Shown here: one piece after another, positions 24,306 to 33,390 of the stretch | Numbering within the stretch: the stretch's first letter is position 1 | How the letters are laid out: each line of letters begins with the position of its first letter | Assembly (NCBI GenBank): GCA_963556045.3 | Contig: CAUVYA020000002.1 | Span: 992,001-1,056,000, forward strand | Direction: 5' to 3' | Length of the DNA stretch: 64,000 bases | DNA from: UBA4781 sp963556045 | Lineage (GTDB): Bacteria > Chloroflexota > Anaerolineae > Anaerolineales > Anaerolineaceae | Notes under the pieces: generated by a model | Database searches by the model: none | The model's input: only the letters and a program-made list of their open reading frames with translations | What the model was told of the DNA's origin: nothing | Program-made: the position numbers and the translations under genes

Positions 24306-25412
24306 CTAATTCGTACTACCGTTGCTGCTACCAGGTTTAGAAAAGATCATGCGTCCTGCGGCTGTTTGAAGTACCTTGGTAACCGTCACAGCAATTTCCT
24401 GATCCAGATAGTCGCGTCCGTTTTCAACAACCACCATAGTGCCATCGTCTAAATATGCCACCCCCTGGTCCTGTTCTTTCCCTTCCTGGATCACACGAAT
24501 GGTCAATTCTTCGCCCGGCAGTAAGATGGATTTCACGGCATTAGCCAGTTCATTGATATTAAGAACCTGCACACCCTGCAACTCTGCCACACGGTTAAGG
24601 TTGTAATCATTGGTTAAGATGGGGGCTTTCATCTGGCGCGCAAGAACAACAAGCTTCTCATCGACTTCACGTACATTCTCCACATCCATGTCAGACAGTA
24701 CTACATTGATATTGCGGTTCTTCTGCAATTCTGAAAGCACTTCCATACCCCGCCGTCCACGCTGGCGGCGCAGGCTTTCCGCAGAATCAGCAATATACTG
24801 CAGTTCATTCAAGACAAAATGCGGAATGATCAATGTACCGGGAAGAAAACCGGTCTTGGCAATATCGGCGATGCGCCCATCGATAATAACGCTGGTATCC
24901 ACTAAGATGGAACATTCCTTGTTCCAGGAAGCATTGCCGCTTTGTTTTTTCGGAGAGGATGTTTTACGATCACGTCGTACAAAAGAGAACAGGTCCCGGA
25001 TATCATCCTGTTTGGAAACGCTGATAGTTATGCCTAAATACGAAAAGAGCAACAGTGTGGAAATAGTAGCGATGCTGTTCAAAGGAGAAGGCAGCACTCC
25101 AATCGGAATGGATGCCAGTGCTGCGATGATCAACCCTACAATTAAACCAACCAGAGCGATAAACAGTGTTTGACCTGGCGTTTCTTCCAGGTTGGCACGA
25201 ATCGCTTGAATTGGAAATATCGTAATATAGGGGAATAACAAAAACCCTAAGGCTCCCATCAGGATACCGCCGCCAATCATTGCATAGCGCAGGTCAATTT
25301 CCTGAAAACCGAGGTTTTTTACAATAAAATTCCCTAAATAAATGCCTAAAATTGCAAATAAGATCAGTCCGGAAAACCGGATAATAAGTACAGTATTTTT
25401 GGGGTTCTTCAT
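24306..25412 (-). CDS. Membrane PIN-TRAM domain protein (YacL-like)
   Basis: This 368-residue protein has about four N-terminal membrane segments (to about residue 135), a PIN nuclease-like domain starting CSILVDTSVIIDGRI with conserved acidic residues and a TNDYNLNR segment, and a C-terminal TRAM RNA-binding domain (GEELTIRVIQEGKEQDQGVAYLDDGTMVV). The architecture matches YacL-type PIN/TRAM proteins, widespread in Gram-positive-type bacteria and presumed to be membrane-tethered ribonucleases. AAAGGA lies 7 bases before the ATG. A promoter at 25474-25502 drives it with cysS and rlmB. Confidence 0.92.
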   Translation of the reverse strand: MKNPKNTVLIIRFSGLILFAILGIYLGNFIVKNLGFQEIDLRYAMIGGGILMGALGFLLFPYITIFPIQAIRANLEETPGQTLFIALVGLIVGLIIAALASIPIGVLPSPLNSIATISTLLLFSYLGITISVSKQDDIRDLFSFVRRDRKTSSPKKQSGNASWNKECSILVDTSVIIDGRIADIAKTGFLPGTLIIPHFVLNELQYIADSAESLRRQRGRRGMEVLSELQKNRNINVVLSDMDVENVREVDEKLVVLARQMKAPILTNDYNLNRVAELQGVQVLNINELANAVKSILLPGEELTIRVIQEGKEQDQGVAYLDDGTMVVVENGRDYLDQEIAVTVTKVLQTAAGRMIFSKPGSSNGSTN

Positions 25413-25473
25413 AAGAACGTCCTTTCATTGTTGTTAAAGTGCAGGATAAATACAGATGAAAACTCTTAGAAAC

Positions 25474-25502
25474 ATGGTAACATAGCGCATTTTCTAAGTC
25501 AA
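25474..25502 (-). promoter_or_regulatory. Promoter of the PIN-TRAM/cysS/rlmB operon
   Basis: On the minus strand TTGACT (25502-25497) and TACCAT (25479-25474) are spaced 17 bases apart, about 60 bases upstream of the PIN-TRAM start. Confidence 0.6.
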
Positions 25503-25565
25503 ATACATTCCTGAGTTCTTACAGATTTCTTATGCACCTCATGAATCTGGGTCATCACGTCTTGA

Positions 25566-25594
25566 TTGACAAGCCAAAATGCACATGCTACAAT
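25566..25594 (+). promoter_or_regulatory. Promoter of tRNA-Glu
   Basis: TTGACA (25566-25571) and TACAAT (25589-25594) are separated by 17 bases, putting the start a few bases before the mature tRNA at 25610. Confidence 0.8.
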
Positions 25595-25609
25595 TCCTGC
25601 ACTGTGCCC

Positions 25610-25682
25610 GCCCCCATCGTCTAGCGGTCCAGGACGTGGCCCTCTCAAGGCCAAAACAGGGGTTCGAGTCCCCTTGGGGGCA
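25610..25682 (+). tRNA. tRNA-Glu (anticodon CTC)
   Basis: A 73-base tRNA has acceptor arms GCCCCCA and TGGGGGC, anticodon arm TGGCC-CTCTCAA-GGCCA giving CTC, and T-arm AGGGG-TTCGAGT-CCCCT. The discriminator is A and no CCA is encoded. CTC decodes GAG. Confidence 0.95.
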
Positions 25683-25764
25683 TTTTACCGATCAGAACCG
25701 GCTGTTTCTTTCTATCCTTTGTCCAACCTCCTTTTCAACCTTGATTTAATGTATACTGGATTGC

Positions 25765-26271
25765 ATGACGCAAAATAAAGATAGAGAAAAATCATCCATG
25801 GCTGACACAACTGACAAACCTGTATATGCTCGCGAATTTGCACCCCTCACTGCCGATCTTCTGCGCGAATTATGGTCGCAAACATACAACCGCCAGGGGA
25901 AACCAGATTGGTCCCATATTTTCCCGTATTATCATGAAGATATCATTTTTCAAGACTGCATTCAAAAAGTAGAAGGTATTGAGGCTTTTAAGGATCTCTG
26001 CGATCGATTAACCACCCGTAGCAAGCAGCTTAATATGGAAATCGGTACTGTCTTGGTTGAAACACCCCATATTTTCTTTGATTGGACCATGACCATTTCC
26101 TATAAAAAGAATCCTGATACACCCGTTTATGGTAGTACTCACCTGACTCTGGCAGATGATGGAAGAATCGTCCACCAGCGGGATTATTATGACTTGTGGG
26201 GTGATATCTTCAATGGCATCCCCTGGTTTCATGCACGCTATCGCCGTTTCATGCGGAAAGTATTTGGCTAG
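25765..26271 (+). CDS. SnoaL/NTF2-like protein
   Basis: This protein of about 168 residues has the NTF2/SnoaL-like pattern of an N-terminal helix (LTADLLRELWSQTYNRQGKPDW), a FPYYHEDIIFQDC segment and a curved beta sheet ending in GRIVHQRDYYDLWGDIF. Proteins of this type act as isomerases, cyclases or binding modules and sit beside oxidoreductases in many operons. The start is uncertain: ATG 25765 has no clear ribosome site, and ATG 25798 is an alternative. The next gene begins 11 bases after its stop. With the SDR and the FAD oxidoreductase it forms a three-gene unit that may modify a lipid or isoprenoid-like substrate, but nothing in the sequence identifies the substrate. Confidence 0.72.
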   Translation: MTQNKDREKSSMADTTDKPVYAREFAPLTADLLRELWSQTYNRQGKPDWSHIFPYYHEDIIFQDCIQKVEGIEAFKDLCDRLTTRSKQLNMEIGTVLVETPHIFFDWTMTISYKKNPDTPVYGSTHLTLADDGRIVHQRDYYDLWGDIFNGIPWFHARYRRFMRKVFG

Positions 26272-26282
26272 GATTATCAAGA

Positions 26283-27223
26283 ATGAAATTACCAGACGAA
26301 CTTCAATTTATCGCAAATGCCTATCTACCTCAAAAATGCACGAATGTACGCCTTGACGGGAAGCTCTGCGTCGTTACCGGCGCCACTTCGGGCGTAGGGT
26401 ATCAGGCAGCCAAAAGCCTGGCACAGGGAGGCGCTGATCTGGTTTTCGTATGCCGTAACCTGGAAAAAGCACAGCGGGTACGATCCGAAATTATAGATTC
26501 TTACCCGGTAAATATCGATGTGATCCAGGCTGATTTCTCTCGTTTGCCGGAAGTAAGAGCAGCCGCTGTCGCGATTCTCAAGAATCATCGCCGTATTGAC
26601 GTGCTCATCAATAATGCCGGCATGCATAATCTGCACCGCGAATTGACCGCCGAAGGGTATGAGAAGGTCTTTTGTGTCAATCATTTGGCTTCTTTTTTAC
26701 TGACACGTCTCTTACTCGATCGCATGCTTCAAAATGCCCCGGCTCGCATCATTCAAGTTAATTCTCAAGGGCACCGTTTTGGAGGGCTCAATCTGGATGA
26801 TCTTGACTGGAAGAAAAGACCGTACCTGGGACTGTTCGGGTACGGCGCTTCGAAAGTAGCCCAATTATTGACCGTGCGGGAACTGGCAGAATACCTGGAA
26901 GGCAGCGGTGTAACCATCAACGCCATGCATCCGGGGGCAGTGCGCACCAATATTGGAATGAACAATGGACCTCTTTACCGTTTTTACAACCGGTTTATCC
27001 TGCGGTGGTTTTTGAAGGACGCCTCCGTTTCTGGAGAGGCATTGTATTACCTGGCTGCCGCCCTGAAATGGAAGAGATCAGCGGGCACTATTTCAACCTG
27101 ACCATTGATGAGATTCCTGCACCGTATGCAGTAAACTGGCAAAAAAGTAAACGTGCATTCCAGATCAGTGAAGAACTGACCGGGCTTGAACCTCTTTGGC
27201 AAGAAGCAGATCACAAACCCTGA
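26283..27223 (+). pseudogene. SDR-family oxidoreductase, frameshifted
   Basis: The reading frame from 26283 encodes a classical retinol-dehydrogenase-like SDR with TGATSGVGYQAAKSLA as cofactor motif, NNAGMHN, a catalytic serine region (RIIQVNSQGH) and YGASKVAQLL. Near 27062-27072 the frame runs out into unrelated residues. The expected continuation, PEMEEISGHYFNLTIDE through SEELTGLEPLW, lies in another frame and ends at 27223. Restoring one C in the CCC run of GCCGCCCTGAA would rejoin the two parts into about 313 residues. It is either a real inactivating mutation or a homopolymer sequencing error. The active-site half is intact in the upstream frame. Confidence 0.8.
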
Positions 27224-27255
27224 TTAAACAAGAACACGCTGGATGAGGAGACAAA

Positions 27256-28847
27256 ATGAAGTTTGATGCAGTGATCGTGGGTAGTGGAGTTGCCGGATTA
27301 ACCGCCGCAGCTTATCTCAGCCGAGGCGGTTGCAGTATTGCTCTTTGTGAAAAAGAAGCCTCTTGCGGCGGACTGGTGCGCACCTTTGAAAGGGGTGGCT
27401 TCAAGTATGATGGTGGCATCCGCGCCTTCGAGAATTCGGGCATCTTCTTCCCCATGCTCAAACAACTGGGTATTCCTCTTGAACTGGTCAGAAATGAGGT
27501 CACTCTGGGGATCGAAGATCAGGTGATCCATCTGGACACCCCGGATAGTGTGTATGCATATAAAAAACTGCTCACTGATATGTACCCTGCATCAAAACAA
27601 GAGATCGAGGAAATAACCCAGCAGATCGTTAAGATCATGCATTATATGGAAGTACAGTATGGCATTGATAATCCTCTTTTTCTCGATGTGAAAGAGGATC
27701 GTGATTATTTCATCAAAAAAGTTTTCCCATGGATGTTCAAATATGCTATCACCAGCCCAAAAATCGCAGTACTGAATGAACCGGTGGTAGATTACTTGAA
27801 ACATTACACAAACAACCAGAGCTTGCTGGATATCATTACGCAGCATTTTTTTCAAGAAACACCCGCATTTTTCGCACTCAGCTACCTGAAACTTTATCTG
27901 GACTATTATTATCCTGTTGGAGGAACCGGAAAGTTGATCGAAAAACTGGTGGCACTCATCCGGCAGCACGGCGGTGAAATAAAGACCAATACCAGCATCA
28001 ACATGGTTGATCCAGTTCAGCAAACGCTGACCACATCCGGTGGGGAAAAACTGGAATACAAACGCTTGGTATGGGCAGCCGACCTGAAGACTCTCTATGA
28101 CCTGGTGGACCCGAACCAATTTACGGATGAAAAAGTGCAGCGATCAGTTGCACAGCGTAAAGCGGTTCTGGCAGATGCCGGCGGATGCGATTCCGTTTTC
28201 ACCTTATTTGCCGCAGTGGATATAGAACCGGAGTATTTCTCCAAGATCGCCAGCGCGCATTTCTTTTACACCCCATCCCGCGTTGGGCAGAGCGAAGCCG
28301 GACCGGTTCCGCTGGGAAGACCCGCAAAGAGATCGAAAAATGGCTTGAGGATTTTTTCGCCCTGACGACCTATGAAATATCCATCCCTGTGCTGCGCGAC
28401 AGCCAGATGGCGCCCGCCGGAAAAACCGGACTCATCATCAGTATGCTGTTCGACTACCAACTCACGCATTTCATCCAGGAAGCCGGTTGGTATGAAGAAT
28501 TCAAACAATTCAGCCAGCGCTGCATTCTGCAAACGCTGGATAATTCTATTTTCCCGGGCATACGCACACATGTTCTGGATCAATTCTCATCGTCACCGCT
28601 AACCATGCAGCGCCTCGCCGGCACCCTGGATGGCGCCATCACAGGATGGGCTTTCACCAACCACCCTATGCCCGCAGAGAACCGCTTACCGCATGTGGCG
28701 AATTCCATCAAAACACCTATTCCCCATATCCTCCAGGCAGGACAATGGACCTTCAGCCCTTCCGGTTTTCCGACCGCTCTCTTGAGCGGGAAAATGGCAG
28801 CGGATAAGGTGATGAAGGAAATCAAAAGGAAAAATAAGCACAGATAG
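27256..28847 (+). pseudogene. FAD-dependent oxidoreductase (phytoene-desaturase-like), frameshifted
   Basis: The first frame has the dinucleotide-binding motif VGSGVAGLTAAAYLSRGG at the N-terminus followed by GGLVRTFERGGFKYDGG, as in CrtI-like NAD(P)/FAD oxidoreductases. At about 28315-28330 the frame changes: the upstream frame ends at 28365 with unrelated residues, while TRKEIEKWLEDFFALTTYEIS through the C-terminal ILQAGQWTFSPSGFPTALLSGKMAA segment continues in another frame to 28847. One extra A in GGAAGACC would join them into roughly 530 residues. This is the second one-base loss in the same operon. AGGAG lies 9 bases before the start. The substrate is unknown. Confidence 0.8.
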
Positions 28848-28931
28848 TCATTGTGTCTCTTTATTCTATGCTTTACAACATTAACCTTTTTTCGTTAAAA
28901 AGCGTGTTAGACTTGACCAAAATAGCAGAAA

Positions 28932-29921
28932 ATGAAACCTTTATATAAGAAACTCATCCTGACCATCGCGCTGGGATTATTTATACTCCCGGCAGGCATG
29001 GTCCTTTCCAGCAGCGGAGCCAGCGCCCAGGACCTGATCAACCTGATCAATGGTTGGCGTGTGGCAGAAGGCTACAGCGCACTCACTACCGATCCCATTC
29101 TGATGACCTCCGCCTACGACACCGCCCTCACCATGGCGATGCAGGGTCTGCACACGCATATCGGCAATGTTGCCGGCAGGGTTGAAACCTACGGCTATGG
29201 CGATGGCAGCAAGGTATGGTGCACTGAAAACTTTGCCATGAGCTATGGTGAAGCGGATATCAACGAGATCTATGGCTACTGGGATGATCCCGACCACCGC
29301 TTGCCGGCTACCATGAGCTATTACCTGCATGTGGGTGCAGGAGTGGCTTCTCACGAAGGCTGGTATTACTATGTGCTGCATGCCTGCTACACCTCCGGCG
29401 GATCTTATAATCCCGTTGCCAGCACTTCCACCCCCGCTGATGGCACGGTCTATCCCACCTCCACCAATCCGGTTTCACAGATCGTCGTTCCGGTTACCAC
29501 CTCCACCCCGCAGCCGGATGGCAGTGTCAAACATATTGTCCAGAATGGGCAATCTTTATGGTCCATCGCCATTGAATACGGCACCAAAATCGATATCATT
29601 AAAGAATTGAACGGGTTGACCACCAACGACATTTACAACGGTCAGGAACTGCTCGTCTACCCGGCAGGCAGTATGCCCACTCCGGCGCCCAGCGCCACTG
29701 CCAGCCTCACGCCTGCTCCCACGCAAAGCCCTACCCCTACCATGCAAAAACAGCCAACCATCACCCCAACCCCAGCGGCAAGCGCCACTCAAAACGGAGC
29801 AGCCAACAGCAATAAAAGCATTCCTCCACAGACCATCGTCGGGTATGCCATCGTGATGGTATCGGTGATCGGCTTGCTGGGGATGCTGGTAGATATGTCG
29901 GTCAAGAAGATCAAGAAATAA
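28932..29921 (+). CDS. Secreted CAP-domain protein with LysM and C-terminal membrane anchor
   Basis: This 329-residue exported protein has an N-terminal signal peptide ending near SGASA, a CAP/SCP domain (LINLINGWRVAEGYSAL, then HTHIG, TENFAMSY and YWDDPDHR) and a LysM motif (HIVQNGQSLWSIAIEYGTKIDIIKELNGL). A Thr/Pro/Ser-rich stalk and a C-terminal membrane segment followed by KKIKK complete it. CAP domains in bacteria are often surface proteins of unknown activity; LysM binds peptidoglycan or related glycans. The anchor and stalk place it on the outer face of the membrane. The gene is monocistronic and converges with a LysE-type exporter gene 13 bases away. Confidence 0.88.
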   Translation: MKPLYKKLILTIALGLFILPAGMVLSSSGASAQDLINLINGWRVAEGYSALTTDPILMTSAYDTALTMAMQGLHTHIGNVAGRVETYGYGDGSKVWCTENFAMSYGEADINEIYGYWDDPDHRLPATMSYYLHVGAGVASHEGWYYYVLHACYTSGGSYNPVASTSTPADGTVYPTSTNPVSQIVVPVTTSTPQPDGSVKHIVQNGQSLWSIAIEYGTKIDIIKELNGLTTNDIYNGQELLVYPAGSMPTPAPSATASLTPAPTQSPTPTMQKQPTITPTPAASATQNGAANSNKSIPPQTIVGYAIVMVSVIGLLGMLVDMSVKKIKK

Positions 29922-29934
29922 GATCTGGCAAGCT

Positions 29935-30534
29935 CTAAGTCCCCATTAAGCCTGATATTTCGACCGCTGTGTAAACCAGCAGTAAAGCGAAAACGATGTT
30001 AACGCCTTTCCGTAAAACTGGATTCTTGAGATATCTTTGGATGATCGATCCGAATAAAGTCCAGATAGAGACAGAGCAAAATCCTAAACATGCCAGAACC
30101 AGTGCCGAGAGCAGCAGCGAATCCAGGCGATGCGTCAGGGAACTGAGAAATCCGCTGTAGAGTGTGAGCGCGTAAAAGATCGCCTTGATATTGAACAATT
30201 GCAGGAAAAATCCACGCCAGTATGTCAGAGGAGGCTGATCCTGCAGGCTGATATCATAGGAACTGCGCAGCGTTTCATACGCCAGCCACAGGATATACAA
30301 AACACCCACTACCCGCAGGATGATCTCGAATGATGGCAGTACCTCCAGCAAGGTTCCCGAAAGCCAGCCGCTCAGCAGCATGACCAGAAAGAATCCGCTC
30401 ACAATACCCATTATATAAGGCAGCGTTTTACGATACCCGTACAGCATCCCCATGGATGCACCGGAAATATTATTCGGTCCTGGTGTCAGGGTGGTGATTA
30501 AAATAAAAGGCAGCATGCCAGACCAATTCAACAT
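29935..30534 (-). CDS. LysE/RhtB-family amino-acid exporter
   Basis: This 199-residue integral membrane protein has the LysE family start (LPFILITTLTPGPNNISGASMG) and about six hydrophobic segments. The conserved TPGPNN motif lies in the first segment. Members export amino acids or related small molecules with the proton gradient. The ATG at 30534 is preceded by GGGAGGA five bases upstream, while the longer frame to 30567 adds residues without a ribosome site. The substrate is unknown, since close relatives export lysine, threonine, homoserine or cysteine. Confidence 0.88.
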   Translation of the reverse strand: MLNWSGMLPFILITTLTPGPNNISGASMGMLYGYRKTLPYIMGIVSGFFLVMLLSGWLSGTLLEVLPSFEIILRVVGVLYILWLAYETLRSSYDISLQDQPPLTYWRGFFLQLFNIKAIFYALTLYSGFLSSLTHRLDSLLLSALVLACLGFCSVSIWTLFGSIIQRYLKNPVLRKGVNIVFALLLVYTAVEISGLMGT

Positions 30535-30685
30535 CGGCTTCCTCCCGGCAGTAAAAATTAGGCGCAATTATACACTGTGTTGGAATTTAAGGGGGTATTC
30601 CAATCAAATACCCGGTGTTCCAATACTGCGAAAAGAAATACTCCCAAGTAGAATGATATTCTTCCTCTACCTTAGATCCACAGTA

Positions 30686-30713
30686 AAAAACGCCATACGG
30701 ATATGGCGTTTTT
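30686..30713. terminator. Bidirectional intrinsic terminator
   Basis: The hairpin CGCCATA-CGGA-TATGGCG is flanked by A6 and T5 tracts and works on both strands. It ends the M1 peptidase gene transcribed on the minus strand. Confidence 0.88.
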
Positions 30714-30738
30714 CTACAATGTATCTATGCGCTCTTCT

Positions 30739-32250
30739 TTAGCGCTGGTAGACCCAGTTATCAAATTCCCACTGCAGGTCGCAATCGCAGGCTTGTTCTG
30801 CCGCCGTGCGGAATTCTTCCGTCGTGAGTACATCCCACTTGTTTTCCATGAAGAGGGTCTTCAAGAAACCAAAGAAGACCTCATCACCCATTTTTTCACG
30901 CAGATCCTGGATGAAAAGCGGCGCCCGTCCATAAATAATGGCACCGTAGCCATCCGTGTCATATTCCCTGACCGGCAGACCGATCGGAATAGCCTGATAC
31001 CCTACCCGCTCCCAGCGATAATCCCAGGAGGAGCGGTAGTTATAGGCAGCGGTAGCACCATCATTATCCTCGAAATAGAGGGCGGTCAAGTACTGTGCCA
31101 TGCCTTCATCGATCCAGGGTTCATCGATCTGATCGCTCATCACCATATTGAAGAACCACTCATGCGCTACCTCATGGGCAGCCCCAAATTCCAGCAGGTT
31201 GAATGCCGACATACCGGAGAATTTCGCCTGCGGATCATAATACTGCAGCCCCAGGGCAACGATACCGGAATATTCCATACCGCCTGCCTGCATGGGGGTG
31301 CTCACCAGGTCCAGCTCGGTGTAGGGGTAGGTGCCAAAATATTCATTGAAAGTCTGTAGAGCTTCCACTGCTGTACGCAGGACAAAATCACCACCACCCA
31401 GATATTCAGACGGATAATAGCTTGAAACCAGCGTCTCCCCTACCAATTTTGTACTGACCTTAAAATCTGTGCTGGCTGCCATGTAGAAATCGCGTTCTGG
31501 ACCCGCCACAATGGTATGGATGGTTGTATCACCGTCTTCTTTTTCACCCACGGTGACACCGCTGGACGCGATCACCAGATCAGAGGGAGCGGTTACATTA
31601 ACAGTGAAAAAGGCGGTATCCGCGTAGATCATATCGCCATTGGTAGGGGGAACTTCCACATTCCAGCCCTCATCATCGTAAATCGGGATGATGAGATAGA
31701 CCTGATCCAAGGCTAAAATACCTTCCATATAGCTGAAGAGACCATAATTTCCACCGAAGTCGGTAGGCACCTGCACACTATAGGTTAGATCCAGATCCAC
31801 GCTCTCACCGGGCTGCAGTGCTCTGGGCAAATCCACGCGAACCGCCGTGTTGTTGAATTCCAATTCGAAGGCAGTTTCCACTCCCGCAACCTTCAAACTG
31901 GAAACCTGCATTAAATCCCCTCCATTATTGGGGAACATGCGCAAATAGATCTCATTCAACTGTACATCTTCGTTGTTATAGTATGTGATCGTTTCCTGCC
32001 CCTCGATCACTTCGTACGGGTCCACAAGGGTGATATCCAGCGCATAACGCGTGGCGGTTTTAAAATCCGTTAAGCTCTCTTGCTCTGCGCTGATCAGGTT
32101 CTCTGTATAGATCGCCAGTGGATCCGTTTCCACCGCTTCATTTGCGGTATTTCCTCCATCGCCTGTTCCGTCCACTGTCGTTGATCCGGAACAACCAGCG
32201 ATCATTCCCAACAGAAACAAGCATAATACCCAGTAATATCTGTGTTTCAT
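30739..32250 (-). CDS. M1-family zinc metallopeptidase lipoprotein
   Basis: This 503-residue lipoprotein has lipobox IAGC followed by an acidic linker, a beta-rich N-terminal domain, and a gluzincin peptidase domain. The exopeptidase motif GGMEYSG precedes the zinc motif HEVAHEW and the downstream glutamate in EPWIDEGMAQY, at the usual spacing for M1 aminopeptidases. It lacks the long C-terminal helical domain of classical aminopeptidase N. It likely acts outside the membrane on peptides. It is transcribed alone, with a terminator at 30686-30713. Confidence 0.92.
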   Translation of the reverse strand: MKHRYYWVLCLFLLGMIAGCSGSTTVDGTGDGGNTANEAVETDPLAIYTENLISAEQESLTDFKTATRYALDITLVDPYEVIEGQETITYYNNEDVQLNEIYLRMFPNNGGDLMQVSSLKVAGVETAFELEFNNTAVRVDLPRALQPGESVDLDLTYSVQVPTDFGGNYGLFSYMEGILALDQVYLIIPIYDDEGWNVEVPPTNGDMIYADTAFFTVNVTAPSDLVIASSGVTVGEKEDGDTTIHTIVAGPERDFYMAASTDFKVSTKLVGETLVSSYYPSEYLGGGDFVLRTAVEALQTFNEYFGTYPYTELDLVSTPMQAGGMEYSGIVALGLQYYDPQAKFSGMSAFNLLEFGAAHEVAHEWFFNMVMSDQIDEPWIDEGMAQYLTALYFEDNDGATAAYNYRSSWDYRWERVGYQAIPIGLPVREYDTDGYGAIIYGRAPLFIQDLREKMGDEVFFGFLKTLFMENKWDVLTTEEFRTAAEQACDCDLQWEFDNWVYQR

Positions 32251-32348
32251 CTATATAACCTCCACGACATTTCTATATTTTATACGAATAAATCGTCGCG
32301 ATGGCTATTCAACAGATGTACAGGTTCCTTTAATACCCCATTTTTATA

Positions 32349-32684
32349 TTATTGCTCCGAGTTGAAATCTCCTATGATATCTCTGAATTGTTCGATATAG
32401 GTTTGCAATGCATGACGCCCCTTCTCGGTTGCAGATGCCATGCTGTGAGGTTTGTTTTCAATAAATTCTTTGGTGATGGTCACATATCCGACATCGGCTA
32501 ATTTCCGTAGATGGGCTGAGAGATTGCCCCATGACATACCCGTCTGTGTCTGGAGAAAAACATAATCGGCGTTTTCAACTGCTGCCAGATGCAGCATGAT
32601 CACCAGGCGAGCCGGCTCGTGAATAACGCGATCTATCTCCACAAAATCCTGTGGATCGGTCGGTTTGATCTTTCTGCGCGCCAT
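32349..32684 (-). CDS. Winged-helix transcriptional regulator (ArsR/MarR-like)
   Basis: This 111-residue DNA-binding protein consists of a single winged-helix domain: EPARLVIMLHLAAVENADYVFLQTQTGMSWGNLSAHLRKLADVGYVTI, with the recognition helix at NLSAHLRKLADV. It resembles the short regulators (HTH_34 type) that are cotranscribed with a membrane protein. The upstream gene stop and its ATG are one base apart (TGATATG). A palindrome over the start of this operon is a likely autoregulatory operator. No metal-binding cysteines are seen. Confidence 0.85.
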   Translation of the reverse strand: MARRKIKPTDPQDFVEIDRVIHEPARLVIMLHLAAVENADYVFLQTQTGMSWGNLSAHLRKLADVGYVTITKEFIENKPHSMASATEKGRHALQTYIEQFRDIIGDFNSEQ

Positions 32685-32685
32685 A

Positions 32686-33288
32686 TCAGTTTTCGTCCGC
32701 TTCCCCTTCTGAATGAAGAGGATAGCGTTTCATAAAACGAAACAGACAGATGGTTCCCACCAGGAACATGAATAAGCCTGAATAGAATAAATTCCAGGGA
32801 AATGAACCAAAATATTGAGAGCCACCGACCGCGATGCACAGTACCACACCGTATCCCATCAAACGGTAAAAAGATAACACCCATCCCAGAACCAGTGCGA
32901 CCAGCATCATGGAAATTGCCAGCACCCACATCATATTTTGTGAGACCCAAATTCCGACCGCAGTGTCGGCTCCCTTTCCATTGAAAATGGTAATGGCGAG
33001 CAAAGCAATACCGGCGATCAAAGAGAAGGTGAAAAGCAATTTCGTACGATCCTGGCGCGCTTCATTGAAATTGACCAGCCCAATTCGTCGTGCAGTGAAT
33101 TTCTTTTTAAAGGCAGGAAAGATCAACAATAATCCCAGAAATGCGCCGATCAAAGAATAGAGGTCAAATTCAACAAATAATCCGGCAGCCATAAATCCAA
33201 ATCCGATCGCCATATCCAGGATGCCGTCTTCAAAATACTGGCGGTAGATCTTTTTCTCAATTTCCTGTATATCCAGTTTCTTTTGCAT
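32686..33288 (-). CDS. Multi-pass membrane protein paired with a winged-helix regulator
   Basis: This 200-residue protein has six or so hydrophobic segments after a charged N-terminal region (IQEIEKKIYRQYFEDGILDMAIG). I do not recognise the family. The start at 33288 has GGAGG five bases upstream; an ATG four codons earlier lies ahead of that site. It is the first gene of the operon and is followed immediately by the regulator gene. Pairs of this kind often respond to envelope or antimicrobial stress, but nothing here shows the signal. Confidence 0.75.
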   Translation of the reverse strand: MQKKLDIQEIEKKIYRQYFEDGILDMAIGFGFMAAGLFVEFDLYSLIGAFLGLLLIFPAFKKKFTARRIGLVNFNEARQDRTKLLFTFSLIAGIALLAITIFNGKGADTAVGIWVSQNMMWVLAISMMLVALVLGWVLSFYRLMGYGVVLCIAVGGSQYFGSFPWNLFYSGLFMFLVGTICLFRFMKRYPLHSEGEADEN

Positions 33289-33300
33289 GCGCTCCTCCAT

Positions 33301-33319
33301 TACTTTATATTATAAAGTA
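33301..33319. promoter_or_regulatory. Palindromic operator candidate
   Basis: TACTTTATATTATAAAGTA is a perfect 9+1+9 palindrome. It lies just downstream of the minus-strand -10 box at 33326-33331 and just before the ribosome site of the membrane protein gene, so a bound regulator would block initiation. The product of the second gene in the operon is the obvious candidate. Confidence 0.6.
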
Positions 33320-33325
33320 CTATAT

Positions 33326-33353
33326 ATTATATACAATATTCTTATTTTGACAA
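33326..33353 (-). promoter_or_regulatory. Promoter of the membrane-protein/regulator operon
   Basis: On the minus strand TTGTCA (33353-33348) and TATAAT (33331-33326) are 16 bases apart. The operator palindrome starts 6 bases downstream. Confidence 0.7.
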
Positions 33354-33390
33354 GGGCGAAATGGAATAAAAGGATAGAATATTAAGGAGT

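Noticed and set aside
30739..32250. Possible leukotriene-A4-hydrolase-like bifunctional enzyme
   Set aside because: The GMEYSG and HEVAHEW motifs fit any M1 peptidase; the C-terminal domain of that family is missing.
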